In this document: one piece after another, positions 6,241 to 8,480 of the stretch
How the letters are laid out: each line of letters opens with the position of its first letter
Position numbering within the stretch: position 1 is the stretch's first letter
From: an uncultured Pseudomonadota bacterium
GTDB lineage: Bacteria > Pseudomonadota > Gammaproteobacteria > Burkholderiales > SG8-39
Direction of reading: 5' to 3'
DNA: 8,480 bases
Assembly: GCA_903864555.1 (NCBI GenBank)
Contig: CAIPGJ010000804.1
Span: 1-8,480, forward strand
The notes under the pieces: generated by a model
What the model was told of the DNA's origin: nothing
Database searches by the model: none
The model's input: only the letters and a program-made list of their open reading frames with translations
Translations under genes and position numbers: made by a program

Positions 6241-7473
6241 GTGACCCATACCATCCAGGCCGGACAGTTGCCGGCCATGCAAGTGTTGACCCGGCAAATC
6301 CGGCCCTGGTGCGCTGCAAAAGCCCGGGCTGTGCTGCTGGGACTGGCGGCCCTGCTGGTGCTGCATCCGGCTGCCTGGGCTGCCGAAGCCAGGGGCGGGC
6401 TGTGGCTCACCACCGATTTTCCCGCCATGGCCGTACGTGCAGGAGAACCCACCACGGTGAAGATGACCCTGCGCAATACCGGCCTGGCGCCGCAGCGCGT
6501 GGCCCTCAGCGTCGGTGGCGTGCCGCAGGGCTGGAAGGCCACCGTGCTCGGCGGCGGTGTCCCGGTCGCCGCAGCCATGCCGGCCACCAATGAATCGGTG
6601 GCCCTGCAACTGCGCCTGGAAGTGCCGGCCAATGCCCCCAAGGGCACCCAGCGCGTGGTGCTCGCCGCCAAGGGCGAAGATGCCAGCGCGGAATTGGCAC
6701 TGGACATCATCATCGGCCAGTCGTTGCCGGCGCGCCTGTCGATCAAGTCCAAATTGCCCTCGCAGCGCGGCTCGGCACGCACCAGCTTCGAATACCCGAT
6801 CACGGTGCAGAACGAGAGCGACAAGGACGTGCTGGTGAAGCTGGTGGCACAGGCGCCGCAGGGTTTCTCCGCCACTTTCACCGAGGGCTATGGCACCCAG
6901 GAGATCAACTCCATTCCCATCGAGGCGGGCCAGAACAAGGAGCTCAAGGTCAAGGTGCAACCGCCGGATGGCACTCCCGCCGGGGATTACCCGCTGGTGG
7001 TGAGTGCCGCCGCCGAAGGTACCCAGGCCAATGCCCAGATGGCGATCCAGATCACCGGCACCCCCAAGTTGAAGATCACCACCGAGAACGGCCGTCTCTC
7101 GGGTGAAGCCGAGGTGGGCAAGCCCACCCCGCTTAACATCATCGTCGAGAACACCGGCGCCGCCCCGGCCCATGACGTCACCTTCTCCAGCACGCCCCCC
7201 GGCGACTGGAAGATCGATATCGAGCCGCGCCAGATCCCGGTGCTGGCCCCCGGCCAGAAGCTGGAGGTGCAGGCCATCGTCACCCCGTCCAACAAGGCGA
7301 TTGCCGGCGATTACATGGCCACCCTGCGCGCCAACAGCGGTAGCGAGTCCGCCTCTGCGGAGTTTCGCCTCAGCGTCACCACCTCCACGCTGTGGGGCAT
7401 CGTCGGCATCATCGTGATTGCCATCGCGCTGCTGCTGTCCGTGGGTGCCGTGGCACGCTTCGGCCGCCGTTGA
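6241..7473 (+). CDS. Exported membrane-anchored protein with three NEW3/Ig-like repeats, ABC-system partner
   Basis: The 410-residue product starts at GTG 6241, chosen because GAGGAGG (6226-6232) lies 8 nt upstream; the internal ATG at 6277 has no such site. A long n-region is followed by a hydrophobic segment (about 29-41) and AWA (45-47), a plausible signal cleavage. The mature part consists of three similar units of about 100 residues (about 55-157, 165-270, 275-380). Each has a strand like VKMTLRNTG, ITVQNESDK or NIIVENTGA, then a P-x-GW/GF/DW turn, and ends with PxGxxxxxVxA-like strands (PKGTQRVVLAA, PAGDYPLVVSA, IAGDYMATLRA), as in NEW3 domains. One membrane helix (about 384-404) and a short basic tail FGRR follow. 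The protein should therefore be anchored with its repeats outside the cytoplasm. It stands directly before an ABC ATPase gene, a known arrangement for uncharacterised COG1470-type proteins. No catalytic motif is seen. Confidence 0.82.
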   Translation: MTHTIQAGQLPAMQVLTRQIRPWCAAKARAVLLGLAALLVLHPAAWAAEARGGLWLTTDFPAMAVRAGEPTTVKMTLRNTGLAPQRVALSVGGVPQGWKATVLGGGVPVAAAMPATNESVALQLRLEVPANAPKGTQRVVLAAKGEDASAELALDIIIGQSLPARLSIKSKLPSQRGSARTSFEYPITVQNESDKDVLVKLVAQAPQGFSATFTEGYGTQEINSIPIEAGQNKELKVKVQPPDGTPAGDYPLVVSAAAEGTQANAQMAIQITGTPKLKITTENGRLSGEAEVGKPTPLNIIVENTGAAPAHDVTFSSTPPGDWKIDIEPRQIPVLAPGQKLEVQAIVTPSNKAIAGDYMATLRANSGSESASAEFRLSVTTSTLWGIVGIIVIAIALLLSVGAVARFGRR

Positions 7474-7479
7474 TCCGCC

Positions 7480-7515
7480 GATGACCAGGCGATAAATGAA
7501 GGATGACCAGGCGAT
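7480..7515 (+). repeat. 14-bp direct repeat duplicating the translation-start region of the ABC ATPase gene
   Basis: GATGACCAGGCGAT occurs at 7480-7493 and 7502-7515 (22-bp period). The second copy ends in the first bases of the ATG at 7514, while the first is followed by another ATG at 7496 in the same frame. The duplication therefore gives two candidate starts, each behind a CCAGGCG stretch. The stronger ribosome site, AAGGA at 7499-7503, serves the second. Confidence 0.7.
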
Positions 7516-8458
7516 GAGCGACATCCTCATCGAGGCACGCGGCCTGAAGAAGCGCTACGGCGCGAACATGGCTGTCGATGGCATAGACCTCACCGTGAAG
7601 CGCGGTGAGATCTTCGGCCTGCTCGGGCCCAATGGCGCGGGCAAGACCACCACCATCCTGATGCTGATCGGCCTCACCGAGGCCGATGGCGGCACCATTT
7701 CAGTGTGCGGGGCCGATCCCATGCGCGACCCGCTGGCGGTGAAATCGCGCGTCGCCTATCTGCCCGACATGGTCGGCTTCTACGACAACCTCAGCGCGCG
7801 CGACAACCTGCGCTACACCGGTCGCCTTGCCGGCATCGCCAACGCTGAGCTGGACGCCCGCATCGAGCGCGCCATGGCGCGCGTTCGGCTGGCCGAGGTC
7901 ATTGACAGCAAGGTGGCTACCTACTCGCGCGGCATGCGCCAGCGCCTGGGCCTGGCGGAAATTCTCATGAAGGGCGCCGAGGTGGCCATCCTCGACGAGC
8001 CCACCAACGGCCTTGATCCGCAATCGACCTTCGAGCTGCTGGAAATGATCCGCACCCTGCGCGATGACGGCATGGCCATCATGCTGTCCTCGCACATCCT
8101 TGACCGCGTGCAGGCCATCTGCGACCGCGTCGCCCTGTTCAGCAAGGGACGCATCGCCATCGAAGGCACGGTGCGCGAGCTGGCGGCGCAGGTGCTGGGC
8201 GGCGGCCACGTGCTGCAGGTGGACTCCGACTTTGACCCGCAGGCGCTGGCGGCCCTGTTCTCCGGCCTGGACGGCGTGAGCAGTGTCACCGAGGAAGCTC
8301 CCGGGCGCCTGCGCGTGCTGTCGCTGCATGACATGCGCAATGCCGTGGCCCAGGCCATGGTGAAGGCGGGTGCCACCATACTGCGGCTGGCCGAAGTCGA
8401 GCCCAGCCTGGATGAAATCTACCGTCGCTACTTCGAGGGACTCCATGGCAAGGCGTAG
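7514..8458 (+). CDS. ABC transporter ATP-binding protein (CcmA/NosF/NatA type)
   Basis: The product (314 residues from ATG 7514) is a complete ABC ATPase: Walker A GPNGAGKT (38-45), signature YSRGMRQR (137-144) in place of LSGGQ as usual in this subfamily, Walker B VAILDEP (157-163) with catalytic Glu162, D-loop GLDP (167-169 region) and H-loop His194 (SSHIL). The Q-loop position reads YLPDMVGFY (82-90), with aspartate instead of glutamine. A C-terminal domain of about 95 residues ends with EPSLDEIYRRYF, a mark of CcmA/NatA-like subunits. Start 7514 is preferred because of AAGGA 10 nt upstream and the family-typical beginning MSDILIEARGL; an in-frame ATG at 7496 would add six residues. It lies 40 nt after the NEW3 gene and overlaps the next frame by 14 nt, so it belongs to one operon. 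It should power an ABC-2-type permease at the inner membrane; the substrate is unknown. Confidence 0.95.
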   Translation: MSDILIEARGLKKRYGANMAVDGIDLTVKRGEIFGLLGPNGAGKTTTILMLIGLTEADGGTISVCGADPMRDPLAVKSRVAYLPDMVGFYDNLSARDNLRYTGRLAGIANAELDARIERAMARVRLAEVIDSKVATYSRGMRQRLGLAEILMKGAEVAILDEPTNGLDPQSTFELLEMIRTLRDDGMAIMLSSHILDRVQAICDRVALFSKGRIAIEGTVRELAAQVLGGGHVLQVDSDFDPQALAALFSGLDGVSSVTEEAPGRLRVLSLHDMRNAVAQAMVKAGATILRLAEVEPSLDEIYRRYFEGLHGKA

Positions 8459-8480
8459 CGGATCACCGTTCAAGGGCAGC
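8445..8480 (+). CDS. Start of the next operon gene, probably the ABC permease (cut by the window end)
   Basis: An ATG at 8445 opens a frame that runs to the last base (12 codons, MARRSGSPFKGS) and overlaps the end of the ATPase gene by 14 nt. GAGGGA at 8435-8440 provides a ribosome site, though only 4 nt away. The basic N-terminus and the position after a CcmA/NosF-like ATPase fit an ABC-2 or NosY-type permease, but too little is visible to show any membrane segment. Confidence 0.5.
   Translation, partial: MARRSGSPFKGS

Noticed and set aside
6127..7530. 467-codon - strand frame opposite the NEW3 protein gene
   Set aside because: It is longer than the sense gene but is a low-complexity, glycine/arginine/histidine-rich shadow. 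The + strand frame has a strong ribosome site, signal peptide, repeated domains and a membrane anchor.

Overview
The window is GC-rich, densely coded bacterial DNA. Three periplasmic receptors of the Bug/TctC family lie within about 4.5 kb, which suggests a proteobacterium, most likely a betaproteobacterium (these receptors are strongly expanded in Bordetella, Achromobacter, Cupriavidus and relatives). That placement comes from gene content only; there is no rRNA or marker gene to fix it.

Left part (1-2464, + strand): the 3' portion of an FAD-dependent fumarate reductase/tricarballylate dehydrogenase-type flavoprotein, a short AT-rich gap with Fur-box-like sequences and a 12-bp palindrome, then a first Bug/TctC receptor. 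Middle (2465-2778): a convergent junction of about 314 bp with no gene. It carries two inverted copies of a roughly 60-bp, two-hairpin, REP-like repeat, one just behind the stop codon of each flanking gene. Next (2779-4889): a zinc-free MDR-type NAD(P)-dependent oxidoreductase on the - strand, divergent from a second Bug/TctC receptor. Their 116-bp shared control region has an 11-bp direct repeat and two candidate promoters using the same -10 segment. A third Bug/TctC receptor (4974-5942, - strand) converges on the second.

Right part (6241-8480, + strand): a separate operon-like block. It encodes an exported, C-terminally anchored protein with three NEW3/Ig-like repeats, an ABC ATPase of the CcmA/NosF/NatA type and, cut by the window end, the first 12 codons of what is probably the ABC permease. 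Overlap and close spacing imply translational coupling. The three proteins probably form one membrane complex with a large extracytoplasmic part; its substrate cannot be read from the sequence.

The left and middle genes look like a small-carboxylate capture and oxidation neighbourhood: three orphan receptors without TctA/TctB membrane genes in view, plus two redox enzymes. The most interesting signals are the paired REP-like elements, the Fur-like boxes before the first receptor, the shared divergent promoter, and the triple-Ig protein with its ABC system. I did not see CRISPR arrays, tRNA or rRNA genes, transposase genes or a defence system.
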